In this document: positions 1 to 6,043 of the stretch, piece after piece
Layout: the number at the start of each line of letters is the position of its first letter
Numbering within the stretch: the first letter of the stretch is position 1
Assembly (NCBI GenBank): GCA_020057445.1
Contig: JAGVFV010000133.1
Location: 1 to 13,297, forward strand
From: an archaeon
GTDB taxonomy: Archaea; Nanobdellota; Nanobdellia; Woesearchaeales; JAHJEM01
Length of the DNA: 13,297 bases
Reading direction: 5' to 3'
Made by a program: the position numbers and the translations under genes
The notes under the pieces: model-generated
Databases searched by the model: none
Told to the model about the DNA's origin: nothing
Seen by the model: the letters and a program-made list of their open reading frames with translations, nothing else

Positions 1-86
1 CTGACGATGCTCAGGAACTTCGTTCCTGACATGACCTCATAGCGACTGAGGTCGCAATGAGGCAACCCCCCGCAACGCGCTAGCGT
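1..86. repeat. Cluster of three hairpins, probably a dispersed structured repeat
   Basis: Three inverted repeats lie side by side. TCAGGAAC (11-18) pairs with GTTCCTGA (22-29) over a TTC loop. CCTCAT (35-40) plus GCGAC (42-46) pair with GTCGC (51-55) plus ATGAGG (57-62), with one A/A mismatch and loop TGAG. ACGC (75-78) pairs with GCGT (83-86). Read on the minus strand, the block contains TGCGGGG followed by a hairpin with a TGCGA stem, and an AACGAAGTT hairpin core. Both also occur in the structured repeat at 13105-13193, so I infer that the two are distant members of one family in opposite orientation. No ORF or known RNA family is recognised. The element may continue beyond base 1. Confidence 0.5.
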
Positions 87-117
87 ATGAATAAAAAAGG
101 GATTTCGACCTTAGGGT

Positions 118-158
118 GCTAAACAAATACAAAAAAGGAAGAAAAGAAGTCAAAAAAT
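118..158 (-). terminator. T-rich terminator of the secreted-protein gene
   Basis: On the minus strand, just after the TAA stop at 161-159, come several T runs (T6 at 157-152 region, T4, T6) within about 40 bases. Archaeal intrinsic termination is driven by such U-tracts with little need for a hairpin. No hairpin is seen here. Confidence 0.45.
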
Positions 159-566
159 TTATTTTTTCCTCAAGATGAAGAATCCTGCGACTGCGCCAGC
201 GACAGCGACTCCTGCTGCGACAAGGCCGAATTCAGGGACCTCATTATCCTTGCATGCTCCGTTCTCGCAACCGTTTTCGCAGGTGACTGTCTCACTTGAA
301 GGCCACACCTCGCTGCACCGTCCAGGGATGCACGTATGCTCAACAAGGGTGTCCTCTGATTGGCAATAGTCCACTTGCAGATACGTTTGCCATCCATCCC
401 CATAATTTGAATAAAGGCCTGATGCTGCCCCTTGAGTGAAATAGTCCTGTCCGCTGTCCGAATCAGTGCAGGTATAATGTTCACCATCATCACACAATGC
501 TGCCGGATTAGCAAGGGCAGATGCTGTACAAATCAACATAAAGATCATTAAAATCACGAATTTCAT
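159..566 (-). CDS. Secreted Cys-rich protein with VPEFG-type C-terminal sorting signal
   Basis: Protein of 135 aa, function not recognised. The start at 566 is chosen because GGAG lies 9 bases upstream and a Sec signal peptide begins directly (MKF followed by a hydrophobic stretch, residues 2-18, with Ala-rich cleavage region ALA around 17-19). The mature part has eight cysteines (25, 33, 68, 79, 84, 96, 100, 105), which suggests extracellular disulfides. The C-terminus has VPEFG (110-114), then a Gly/Ala-rich membrane segment (115-131) and a basic RKK end. That is the layout of archaeal PEF/PEFG-CTERM sorting signals, processed by archaeosortase-type enzymes. It is probably exported, trimmed and anchored on the cell surface. 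It is transcribed divergently from the M50 protease, with no sortase nearby. Confidence 0.75.
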   Translation of the reverse strand: MKFVILMIFMLICTASALANPAALCDDGEHYTCTDSDSGQDYFTQGAASGLYSNYGDGWQTYLQVDYCQSEDTLVEHTCIPGRCSEVWPSSETVTCENGCENGACKDNEVPEFGLVAAGVAVAGAVAGFFILRKK

Positions 567-621
567 TTTTGCATCTCCATTATTTGTATCTCCTATAAAG
601 TAGTATCGAAATTGCCTGTTT

Positions 622-629
622 TTTATAAA
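622..629 (-). promoter_or_regulatory. Candidate TATA box for the secreted-protein gene
   Basis: Minus-strand TTTATAAA is centred about 60 bp before the ATG, predicting a start near 598 and a leader of about 30 nt that carries the ribosome site. A second weaker TATA-like sequence lies near 593-600, so the start point is uncertain. Confidence 0.45.
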
Positions 630-731
630 CATTACGGTTTTTAAGCCCGAAAAGAGCGTCAGGGGATTCCAAGAGATCCGCCCACCAAATTCCTCTTCAA
701 AATCAAGACATTCAAAATCAAGACAATAACC

Positions 732-739
732 TTTTTAAA
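732..739 (+). promoter_or_regulatory. TATA box of the M50 protease gene
   Basis: TTTTTAAA is centred 27.5 bp before the ATG at 763. Archaeal transcription starts about this far from the TATA centre, so the mRNA is probably leaderless. No ribosome site is visible, which agrees. Confidence 0.6.
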
Positions 740-762
740 CAATCCCGCTCCCTTTCTTTCCC

Positions 763-1359
763 ATGTTCATCTCCCCGCGCGAAATATTCGACATCCTCCT
801 CATGACCGGCCTTCTCGGTTTCATATTCAACGACACATTTGGCGTGAGGCCACGGAAGAAGAAGATAGACGACCTTCCGCTTCCCCCCAAAGCAGGGTTC
901 AACTGGGACGGATTCTTCTTCGCCGCCGCAGTCATCGCGCCATCAGTCATCCTGCACGAGCTCTCGCACAAGTTCGTCGCGATCGCGACAGGCCACTCTG
1001 CGACCTTCCACGCATTCTACGCAGACACATTCACCCTCATCCTCGGACTCTTTGCAATCGTCGCCAAATTCGTCGGCTGGGGATTCATCTTCTTCATCCC
1101 AGGATTCGTACAGATAGCAAACATCACCGATCCTGGACAGGCAGCAATCATCTCCTTTGCGGGGCCCGCCATCCACCTCATCTTCTGGATAGGCCCATTT
1201 ATAATTCTCAAGACGAGGAAAAGCATGAAGAGAAAGACCATGATGGCACTCGTCGTCATGCAGAAAGTCAACATGTTCCTTTTTATTTTGAATATGCTCC
1301 CCATTCCGGGCATTGACGGGTGGAGCGTGTACTCGAACCTGTATCGGGTATTCTTCTGA
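763..1359 (+). CDS. M50 family (site-2-protease-like) intramembrane zinc metalloprotease
   Basis: Protein of 198 aa, largely hydrophobic with about five membrane segments. It carries the zinc motif HELSH (residues 65-69, HExxH with catalytic E66) inside a membrane helix. Near the C-terminus, NMLPIPGIDGW (177-187) matches the NxxPxxxxDG motif whose Asp (D185) is the third zinc ligand in M50 enzymes. There is no PDZ or CBS domain, so this is a minimal family member. It should cleave membrane-spanning or membrane-anchored proteins within the bilayer; the substrate is unknown. It is monocistronic, divergent from the secreted anchored protein, and its start is set by the leaderless promoter. An archaeal role in releasing membrane-held regulators is possible but not shown. 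Confidence 0.85.
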   Translation: MFISPREIFDILLMTGLLGFIFNDTFGVRPRKKKIDDLPLPPKAGFNWDGFFFAAAVIAPSVILHELSHKFVAIATGHSATFHAFYADTFTLILGLFAIVAKFVGWGFIFFIPGFVQIANITDPGQAAIISFAGPAIHLIFWIGPFIILKTRKSMKRKTMMALVVMQKVNMFLFILNMLPIPGIDGWSVYSNLYRVFF

Positions 1360-1392
1360 ATGATCACCCCGCATGGTGAAGTGTCAATAACA

Positions 1393-1400
1393 TTTAAAAA
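1393..1400 (+). promoter_or_regulatory. TATA box of nrtR
   Basis: TTTAAAAA is centred 27.5 bp before the ATG at 1424, predicting a leaderless transcript. I found no convincing NrtR palindrome here, so autoregulation is not apparent. Confidence 0.6.
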
Positions 1401-1423
1401 CAGACGCATCTTGTGTTTTTTCC

Positions 1424-2107
1424 ATGCGCGATTTCCAAAAACAGCATATCCTTGTGGCAGTGGACCTCTGCATCTTCACAATCATTAAAGGAGAACTCAA
1501 CCTCCTCCTCATCGAGAGGAAATACGATCCCTTCAAGGGAAAGTATGCTCTTCCCGGAGGATTTGTCAAGAATGAGGAACCCCTTCATATTGCCGCGCTT
1601 CGCGAGCTCCACGAGGAGACAGGAGTCTATGATGTGTACCTGAAGAAGCTTTCTGCCTACGGCGAACCAAAACGTGACCCGCGGGGGCGCGTGATCACCG
1701 TCGTCTACTTGGCACTCATTGACAAAGATCGCTATAAGCTCACGGCGACGACAGACGCGACAAGCGCTGCTTGGCACTCCTGCCAAAAGCTTCCTCCCCT
1801 TGCCTTTGACCACCGGATGATAGTCGATGACGCCTTTAAAGACCTGCGCTACGAGATCCAGACGACAAACATCGCAAGCCAGCTCCTCCCAGAGAGATTT
1901 TCGCTTACCGACCTGCAGAAGGTCTACGAGAGCATCCTTGGCATGAATCTTGACAAGAGAAATTTTCGGAAGAGGATAGCAAGCCTTGACATCCTCAAGC
2001 CGACAAAAGAGACAAAGATGGAAGGGGCGCATAGGCCTGCACAGCTCTTCAGGTTCAAGGACGAGAAATACAAAGCCTTGAAAGAGAAGATACACGTGTT
2101 TGTCTGA
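1424..2107 (+). CDS. nrtR: NrtR: Nudix-related transcriptional regulator of NAD metabolism
   Basis: Protein of 227 aa with the two-domain NrtR layout. Residues 8-140 are an ADP-ribose-pyrophosphatase-like Nudix domain, and residues 150-227 a winged-helix DNA-binding domain (region LLPERFSLTDLQ, then the FRKRI helix 181-185 and the RPAQLFRF wing 204-211). In bacteria NrtR represses NAD synthesis or salvage genes and is released by ADP-ribose or related nucleotides. The Nudix box is complete: G46, E52, R60, E61, E64, E65, G67. Many NrtRs have lost it, so hydrolysis of ADP-ribose remains possible here. Context supports the role: 1.4 kb downstream lies a palindrome of NrtR-box type in front of a complete NAD salvage operon. 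The start at 1424 fits a leaderless promoter. The large minus-strand ORF over it is a shadow. Confidence 0.88.
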   Translation: MRDFQKQHILVAVDLCIFTIIKGELNLLLIERKYDPFKGKYALPGGFVKNEEPLHIAALRELHEETGVYDVYLKKLSAYGEPKRDPRGRVITVVYLALIDKDRYKLTATTDATSAAWHSCQKLPPLAFDHRMIVDDAFKDLRYEIQTTNIASQLLPERFSLTDLQKVYESILGMNLDKRNFRKRIASLDILKPTKETKMEGAHRPAQLFRFKDEKYKALKEKIHVFV

Positions 2108-2197
2108 ATGGGATCAGAACGCAGCGGTCAGCTGACAGAAAAGAATACTGCGATCTGCTGACTGTCGCTCGCTTCACGGATGAGAAATTCTTGGTAA

Positions 2198-2836
2198 CTA
2201 CTGTAAAACATATTCTTCCCCGCTTATCCCTGGTGCGGCAGTCACCCGTGTCCTGAACAGCTCATCGATCAAGCCCTTTCCAAGATGCAACTCTTGCGTC
2301 GGGATGATCCGAGGGACATTGACAAGGACAGACTGCCAGAAATCGACATGCACGATCATCGGCAGATCACTCACATGAACATAATTCTCCTGTTCTGTCC
2401 CATGATGGCGCCAGAGGCGATTCTGGAAACCTGCATCGGTAATCCTCGGATGATTATCCTCTGACCTGATATCCATTGCAGGATACGCCCTGACATCGAG
2501 AAGATAGACAAATGACTCTTCGCACAGATGATCCCTTGAAATGTCATGCTCAGCGTACAATCGTATGCTCCCGATGACGTCCGGTGATCTTGGCCTGCAA
2601 TAGGTGATATCCCTCTTTTTCGACTTCTTCCTGTCGACGACACCCATCCACACCGCCATCCACGCATATTCTGGCCTTGCGACATATATTCCGTACATGT
2701 TCTCCCGGTCAAAGCGGGAGACGGCACCAGTCGCGTGCAGATGGTCTATCTGCATATTCTTCCCATTGGCATAGAGGCAGTTCTTGGAAAGCAGCGTTTC
2801 GAGATCATCTATAGAGTTCACCGGAATGGTCTCCAT
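2198..2836 (-). CDS. Unknown protein, faint ADP-ribosyltransferase-like pattern
   Basis: Protein of 212 aa that I do not firmly recognise. It is soluble, with no signal peptide or membrane segment. The start at 2836 is supported by a TATA box 26.5 bp upstream (leaderless). The N-terminal part has LYANG (21-25), then about 25 residues later GIYVARPEYAWMAVWMG (49-65), then FVYLLDV (109-115), and VHVSDLP (153-159). This spacing resembles small ADP-ribosyltransferase-fold proteins that have an LYHG strand, a G-[IV]-[FY]-[AV]-[AT] strand followed by an Ala-rich helix, and a late V-x-V-x-D-L-P. The expected His of LYHG is Ala here, so catalytic activity is doubtful. This fold suggestion is weak pattern memory; the link to NAD comes mainly from the location between nrtR and the NAD operon. 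Confidence 0.7.
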   Translation of the reverse strand: METIPVNSIDDLETLLSKNCLYANGKNMQIDHLHATGAVSRFDRENMYGIYVARPEYAWMAVWMGVVDRKKSKKRDITYCRPRSPDVIGSIRLYAEHDISRDHLCEESFVYLLDVRAYPAMDIRSEDNHPRITDAGFQNRLWRHHGTEQENYVHVSDLPMIVHVDFWQSVLVNVPRIIPTQELHLGKGLIDELFRTRVTAAPGISGEEYVLQ

Positions 2837-2858
2837 CCCTTCGCGGAATCCTCTGCAT

Positions 2859-2866
2859 ATTATAAA
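2859..2866 (-). promoter_or_regulatory. TATA box of the minus-strand unknown gene
   Basis: Minus-strand TTTATAAT is centred 26.5 bp before the ATG at 2836. It forms a divergent promoter pair with the TATA box at 2922-2929, sharing 116 bp of intergenic DNA. Confidence 0.55.
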
Positions 2867-2921
2867 ATAGTATCCCTAAAGAGAAATATTCAGTCAGAGG
2901 TCTGCATGACGACAGGGAAAT

Positions 2922-2929
2922 TATTTAAA
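2922..2929 (+). promoter_or_regulatory. TATA box of the P-loop kinase gene
   Basis: TATTTAAA is centred 27.5 bp before the ATG at 2953 and implies a leaderless mRNA. It supports the ATG at 2953 over the in-frame TTG at 2947. Confidence 0.6.
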
Positions 2930-2952
2930 CAGTCCTTTGTGAACGATTGGCT

Positions 2953-3501
2953 ATGAATTATTATGTCATCATCCGCGGACCGCTTGGTTGCGGAAAGACG
3001 ACCATCGCCAAGAAGATCTCAAGGAAAATCCATGCAAGATACATCGCCATCGATCGTATCCTTGAAAAGCATCACCTTGAACAGGACCACGAAGCAGGAT
3101 ATATCTCACAAAAGAGTTTCAAGCGGGCAAATGAGATCATCGCGCCAAAGGCAAAAAAAATTCTGGACACAGGCACACCCATCGTGTTCGACGGTAATTT
3201 CTATTGGAAGAGCCAGATTACCGATCTTGAGAAAAGACTGGATCGTCCACACTTCATATTCACCTTGCAGGCTCCCTTGTCAGTGTGCATTGCACGGGAC
3301 AAGAAACGGAAAAAGACACACGGGAAAGATGCTGCCCGGGCAGTGTATAAGAAATCCACTTCGTTTTCCTATGGCGTAGTCATCGACGTGGATAGGCCGG
3401 TGCAAAACTGCATTCTGGATATCCTTGGTCATCTTCCACCATTATCAAAAATAATCAGGAAAAAGAAATGTAAAGCACAGCACCACGCATGTGGAGTATA
3501 A
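2953..3501 (+). CDS. Small P-loop kinase (AAA_33 / adenylate-kinase-like)
   Basis: Protein of 182 aa. The Walker A loop is GPLGCGKTT (residues 9-17, K15) right at the N-terminus. IVFDGNFY (77-84) is the second strand with an Asp where small-molecule kinases bind substrate or magnesium. CIARDKKRKKTHGKDA (112-127) looks like a basic lid helix, as in gluconate or shikimate kinase relatives and AAA_33 proteins. The fold is that of kinases phosphorylating small metabolites or nucleic-acid ends; the substrate cannot be read from the sequence. Its place next to the NAD operon makes a nicotinamide-riboside or other nucleoside kinase a possibility, but nothing specific supports this. The C-terminus is basic with Cys and His (KKKCKAQHHACG). 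It has its own promoter, and the NAD operon promoter follows within 60 bp. Confidence 0.75.
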   Translation: MNYYVIIRGPLGCGKTTIAKKISRKIHARYIAIDRILEKHHLEQDHEAGYISQKSFKRANEIIAPKAKKILDTGTPIVFDGNFYWKSQITDLEKRLDRPHFIFTLQAPLSVCIARDKKRKKTHGKDAARAVYKKSTSFSYGVVIDVDRPVQNCILDILGHLPPLSKIIRKKKCKAQHHACGV

Positions 3502-3553
3502 AATATATTTTGTAAAAACATCTTTCTATCATATCCATTAAAGTTCCATAACA

Positions 3554-3561
3554 TTTATATA
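3554..3561 (+). promoter_or_regulatory. TATA box of the NAD salvage operon
   Basis: TTTATATA is centred at 3557.5. Applying the 27.5-bp spacing of the neighbouring leaderless genes puts the transcription start at about 3585, far upstream of the likely pncB start at 3755. Confidence 0.6.
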
Positions 3562-3564
3562 GTA

Positions 3565-3585
3565 TTAGTGTATACATTACACTAA
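3565..3585. promoter_or_regulatory. NrtR operator (21-bp palindrome)
   Basis: Perfect 8-bp inverted arms TTAGTGTA (3565-3572) and TACACTAA (3578-3585) flank a 5-bp centre TACAT. Length, symmetry and the TTAGTG...CACTAA ends agree with the 21-bp NrtR boxes described in bacteria. The site fills the gap between the TATA box and the predicted start, so bound repressor would block the polymerase. An AGTGTA half-site recurs at 3644-3649. The regulator gene nrtR is 1.5 kb upstream. Confidence 0.82.
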
Positions 3586-3754
3586 CAAGTTGATGCACAT
3601 GACGACAACACCGCAAACAACGCCAGAAATCAACGAACAAATAAGTGTAAATACTACGTCAAGAACTGCAAACGAAAAAGCACATTCTGCAGTTCTTGAG
3701 CGTGATCAGAAATCATGTGTGATTTCAGACACATCAACTATGGAGGATGAGACC
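3586..3754 (+). promoter_or_regulatory. Long structured 5' leader of the pncB operon
   Basis: If transcription starts near 3585 and pncB at 3755, this is a leader of about 170 nt. TCAAGAACTGCA (3659-3670) and TGCAGTTCTTGA (3688-3699) form a perfect 12-bp stem with a 17-nt loop. GAAATCA (3709-3715) and TGATTTC (3720-3726) form a 7-bp stem with a TGTG loop. ATGTGT (3715-3720) can instead pair with ACACAT (3729-3734), which excludes the second stem. The ribosome site GGAGG follows at 3742-3746. No known NAD riboswitch class is recognised. The alternative is that 3593-3754 encodes a 54-residue extension, since the frame is open. However, codons such as ATA, AGT, GTA and AAT are unlike the C-ending codons of the gene body. 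Confidence 0.55.
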
Positions 3755-4927
3755 ATGCGACTCCCGAAGAAACACGAACCATACACAGACGTCTACTTCC
3801 TCCGGGCGCAGGAAGTGCTCAAGAAAGAAGGAATCAATCCAGTCGTCCGCGCGCAGATCTTCATCAGGAAAGGACAAGGAAACGTCTACGGCATCAACGA
3901 GGCGCTCGCCATCATCGACAAGTACAGCGACCTCAAGAGGCACGGCGGACGCGTCCATGCGCTTCCAGAAGGTTCGACCTATTCGTCCTGCGAGACCCTC
4001 ATGACGATCGAAGGGCCGGTGCAGGACATCATCACCCTCGAGACCATGATCCTTGGCGCGATCACGGAAAAGACAAGCCTTGGCAACGGCGATCCTGACA
4101 TCGACCTCGAAAAAGCAAGAGAGAACATGGAGGCTGTCGTGAAAGCCGCAAAAGGACGGCCTGTCTCTTATTTTGGCGCACGGCACTGGCATTTCTCACG
4201 CGACAGGGAGATCGCATATGCCGCATTCCTCGGAGGAGCGACATCCTGCTCCACAGACATCGGCGCATCCAAAGTCAGGCGAAAAGGCATGGGAACAATC
4301 CCCCACGCGCTCGAGAACATCATGGCATGGATACATGGTTACGATAACGCTGTCGTCGAATCGACAGAAGTGTTTGATAGGACGATCGACCCAGAAGTCC
4401 CGCGCATCGCGCTCATCGACTACGCGAACAGGGAAGTGAAAGATTCACTGGCAGTCGCACAGGCTTTAGGGGAAAAACTCTACGGCGTACGCGTCGACAC
4501 CTGCGGCGAGAATGTAGCAGAAGGAGGGCTCGAGCACCCGAGCGATGACGACATCACGAAACACTTCGGCATGATGCCATCCATCCAAGAAGAAGACAGG
4601 AAATACTGGTTCGGAAGGGGAGTCACTGTCGCAGGGGTCTACACGCTACGGACAGCGCTCGACAAAGCAGGGTTCGATGATGTGAAGATCATCCTCTCCA
4701 GCGGATTTGGCGACGCGAAGAAAGTCTCCGCATTCGTAAGAGCCGAGGAAGAGCTCGGCCTCAGACTCTTTGACGGGCTTGGCGTCGGCGGTATCTACGA
4801 GTCACGCATCTCCACCTGGGACATCGTCGGCGTCGGCGAGACCATGGACACGATCAAGCCGCTCTCGAAAAAAGGAAGGCCGTACAGGCCAAACCAAAGA
4901 CTGCAACTCGTCTACGGAGGTGCATGA
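3755..4927 (+). CDS. pncB: Nicotinate phosphoribosyltransferase
   Basis: Protein of 390 aa, close to the length of the archaeal Thermoplasma-type enzyme. It converts nicotinate, PRPP (and ATP) to nicotinate mononucleotide, the entry step of Preiss-Handler salvage. Family landmarks seen, in order: TDVYF near the N-terminus, ALPEGS (start of the central region), GARHWHF (the G-x-R-x-x-H motif), MGTIPHAL, LIDYANREVKDS, VRVDT, SSGFG and GVGG of the phosphate-binding barrel loops. The start at 3755 is preferred because GGAGG stands 8 bases before it and the family begins here. ATGs at 3593, 3599 and 3740 are in frame. It is the first gene of the operon behind the NrtR operator. The stop lies just before the next start, and the last codons (GGA) coincide with the next ribosome site. 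Confidence 0.9.
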   Translation: MRLPKKHEPYTDVYFLRAQEVLKKEGINPVVRAQIFIRKGQGNVYGINEALAIIDKYSDLKRHGGRVHALPEGSTYSSCETLMTIEGPVQDIITLETMILGAITEKTSLGNGDPDIDLEKARENMEAVVKAAKGRPVSYFGARHWHFSRDREIAYAAFLGGATSCSTDIGASKVRRKGMGTIPHALENIMAWIHGYDNAVVESTEVFDRTIDPEVPRIALIDYANREVKDSLAVAQALGEKLYGVRVDTCGENVAEGGLEHPSDDDITKHFGMMPSIQEEDRKYWFGRGVTVAGVYTLRTALDKAGFDDVKIILSSGFGDAKKVSAFVRAEEELGLRLFDGLGVGGIYESRISTWDIVGVGETMDTIKPLSKKGRPYRPNQRLQLVYGGA

Positions 4928-4929
4928 AC

Positions 4930-5196
4930 ATGGAACAAGTGTACAAAGTCACGACAGAAGGGGACTGCGAAGGAAGAAGCACAGAGACACTAGGATATGC
5001 GACAGGAAACCCTGACCTTATCAAAATGTATTATGATGAACAAAAGGAATACACGATCAGATTGGAAGCCATAAACATCGTGCACATCACCAAAGAAACT
5101 GCAAGTGTCCGTGAAAAACTGCGAACAAGGAGAACTGAAATCACGCAAGAAATGAGCAAGCTCGAGAAAGAATTGGAAAAGCTCGGAGGCGAGTGA
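4930..5196 (+). CDS. Small unknown protein A1 (paralogue of the next gene)
   Basis: Protein of 88 aa, not recognised. GGAGGTG ends 7 bases before the ATG at 4930, which favours it over the ATG at 4924 that overlaps the pncB stop. The N-terminal half, residues 4-55, matches the next gene: Y-[KR]-[VI]-TT, then TLGYATG, then an I-x-x-Y helix and two Ile-rich strands ending in KE. The C-terminal third (REKLRTRRTEITQEMSKLEK region) is charged and probably a coiled coil, absent from the paralogue. No catalytic motif or membrane segment. The terminal LGGE residues are encoded by the next ribosome site. Being wedged between pncB and pncA, it may modulate NAD salvage; this is inference. Confidence 0.72.
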   Translation: MEQVYKVTTEGDCEGRSTETLGYATGNPDLIKMYYDEQKEYTIRLEAINIVHITKETASVREKLRTRRTEITQEMSKLEKELEKLGGE

Positions 5197-5198
5197 GC

Positions 5199-5405
5199 AT
5201 GATGCAAACATACCGCATAACCACACACGACGAGGAATTCAACACGAGAAAGACTCTTGGCTATGCAACAGGCGAAGTCGAAGCCATAAGGAAATATTTC
5301 GCTCCCATGACCTATGGCAAAGTCTTCATCGACCAAATAGACATCCTCGACCTCAGCAAGGAAGGGACAGGAAATCTCGAAGAGCGTGCAGAGGCGGAAA
5401 TATGA
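5199..5405 (+). CDS. Small unknown protein A2 (paralogue of the previous gene)
   Basis: Protein of 68 aa, not recognised. It shares with the previous protein TYRITT (residues 4-9 here), TLGYATG, an I-x-x-Y helix and the I-[DN]-I strand before KE, so the two arose by tandem duplication. It lacks the coiled-coil tail. GGAGG at 5185-5189 lies 9 bases from ATG 5199; GTG 5193 and ATG 5202 are alternative starts. Its stop overlaps the pncA start (ATGA). It is cytoplasmic by appearance, and the function is unknown. Confidence 0.72.
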   Translation: MMQTYRITTHDEEFNTRKTLGYATGEVEAIRKYFAPMTYGKVFIDQIDILDLSKEGTGNLEERAEAEI

Positions 5406-6043
5406 AAACCATCTACTGGAATGTGGACACGCAGTATGATTTCATGAGGAACAATGCTAGCTTCCATGGAGCGCTTCCTGTCCCAGGAGCAAAAGATATC
5501 GAATCGAATCTTGAAAAGCTGACAAAACACGCAGAATCAAAGGACATCACTGTCGTCAACACGGCAGACTGGCATACGCCTAAATCTGAAGAGATCTCAG
5601 ATACGCCAGACTTTGCCACGACATTTCCTCCTCATTGCATCCAAGGGACTCTAGGTGCAGAGTACATCCCTGAGACAAGGCCGAAAGATTCCCTGACCAT
5701 CGACTGGCAGGATGACTACTTCATGGCTCCGCTGGATCACATGCTTCCAAGGAACATCATCATCTACAAGGACAGGTTTGACGCATTCCATCCCAAAGGT
5801 TCTCCACATACGGAAAATGTCCTTCGCATCTTCAACCCAGACAAGGCATATGTCTACGGCGTCGCGACAAACGTCTGCGTCGATTACGCGGTAAAAGGTC
5901 TTCTTTTGAGAGGAATCGAGGTCTATGTTGTAAAAGACGCGATCAAGGAACTCCCTGGAGACGTGCAACCGATCTATGCGCGATGGAAAGAACTCGGCGC
6001 AAAATTCACGACGACAGATGAGGTGGTCGCACATGAAGACTGA
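5402..6043 (+). CDS. pncA: Nicotinamidase (isochorismatase-like hydrolase)
   Basis: Protein of 213 aa. It hydrolyses nicotinamide to nicotinate and ammonia, feeding PncB. Catalytic triad visible: D9 (VDTQYDF), K123 (IYKDRFDAF) and C159 (VATNVCVDYA). Metal ligands D56 and H58 (DWH) and H78 (PPHCIQGT) are present. The usual third His shortly after DWH is missing (DWHTPKSEE), so zinc/iron coordination may use E63 or E64, or water. PPHCIQGTLGAEY (77-89) is the specific nicotinamidase signature. The start overlaps the previous stop (ATGA) with a weak GAGGCGG upstream. The 3' end overlaps nadE by 11 bases, so translation is coupled. Confidence 0.88.
   Translation: MKTIYWNVDTQYDFMRNNASFHGALPVPGAKDIESNLEKLTKHAESKDITVVNTADWHTPKSEEISDTPDFATTFPPHCIQGTLGAEYIPETRPKDSLTIDWQDDYFMAPLDHMLPRNIIIYKDRFDAFHPKGSPHTENVLRIFNPDKAYVYGVATNVCVDYAVKGLLLRGIEVYVVKDAIKELPGDVQPIYARWKELGAKFTTTDEVVAHED

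Noticed and set aside
1..158. tRNA or rRNA fragment
   Set aside because: The hairpins do not form a cloverleaf, and no conserved T-loop or anticodon arm is seen.
1394..2095. Long minus-strand ORF (233 aa) opposite nrtR
   Set aside because: It lies fully antisense to a gene with clear domains, and it has no promoter or ribosome site and a composition typical of a codon shadow.
2108..2197. 10-bp palindrome GTCAGCTGAC (2127-2136) as an operator or terminator
   Set aside because: It lies between convergent gene ends with no T-tract or promoter nearby; a 10-bp palindrome alone is weak evidence.
3593..3754. N-terminal extension of nicotinate phosphoribosyltransferase
   Set aside because: The frame is open but codons are atypical, the stretch holds strong inverted repeats, a good ribosome site precedes ATG 3755, and the family length fits without it. 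Not fully excluded.
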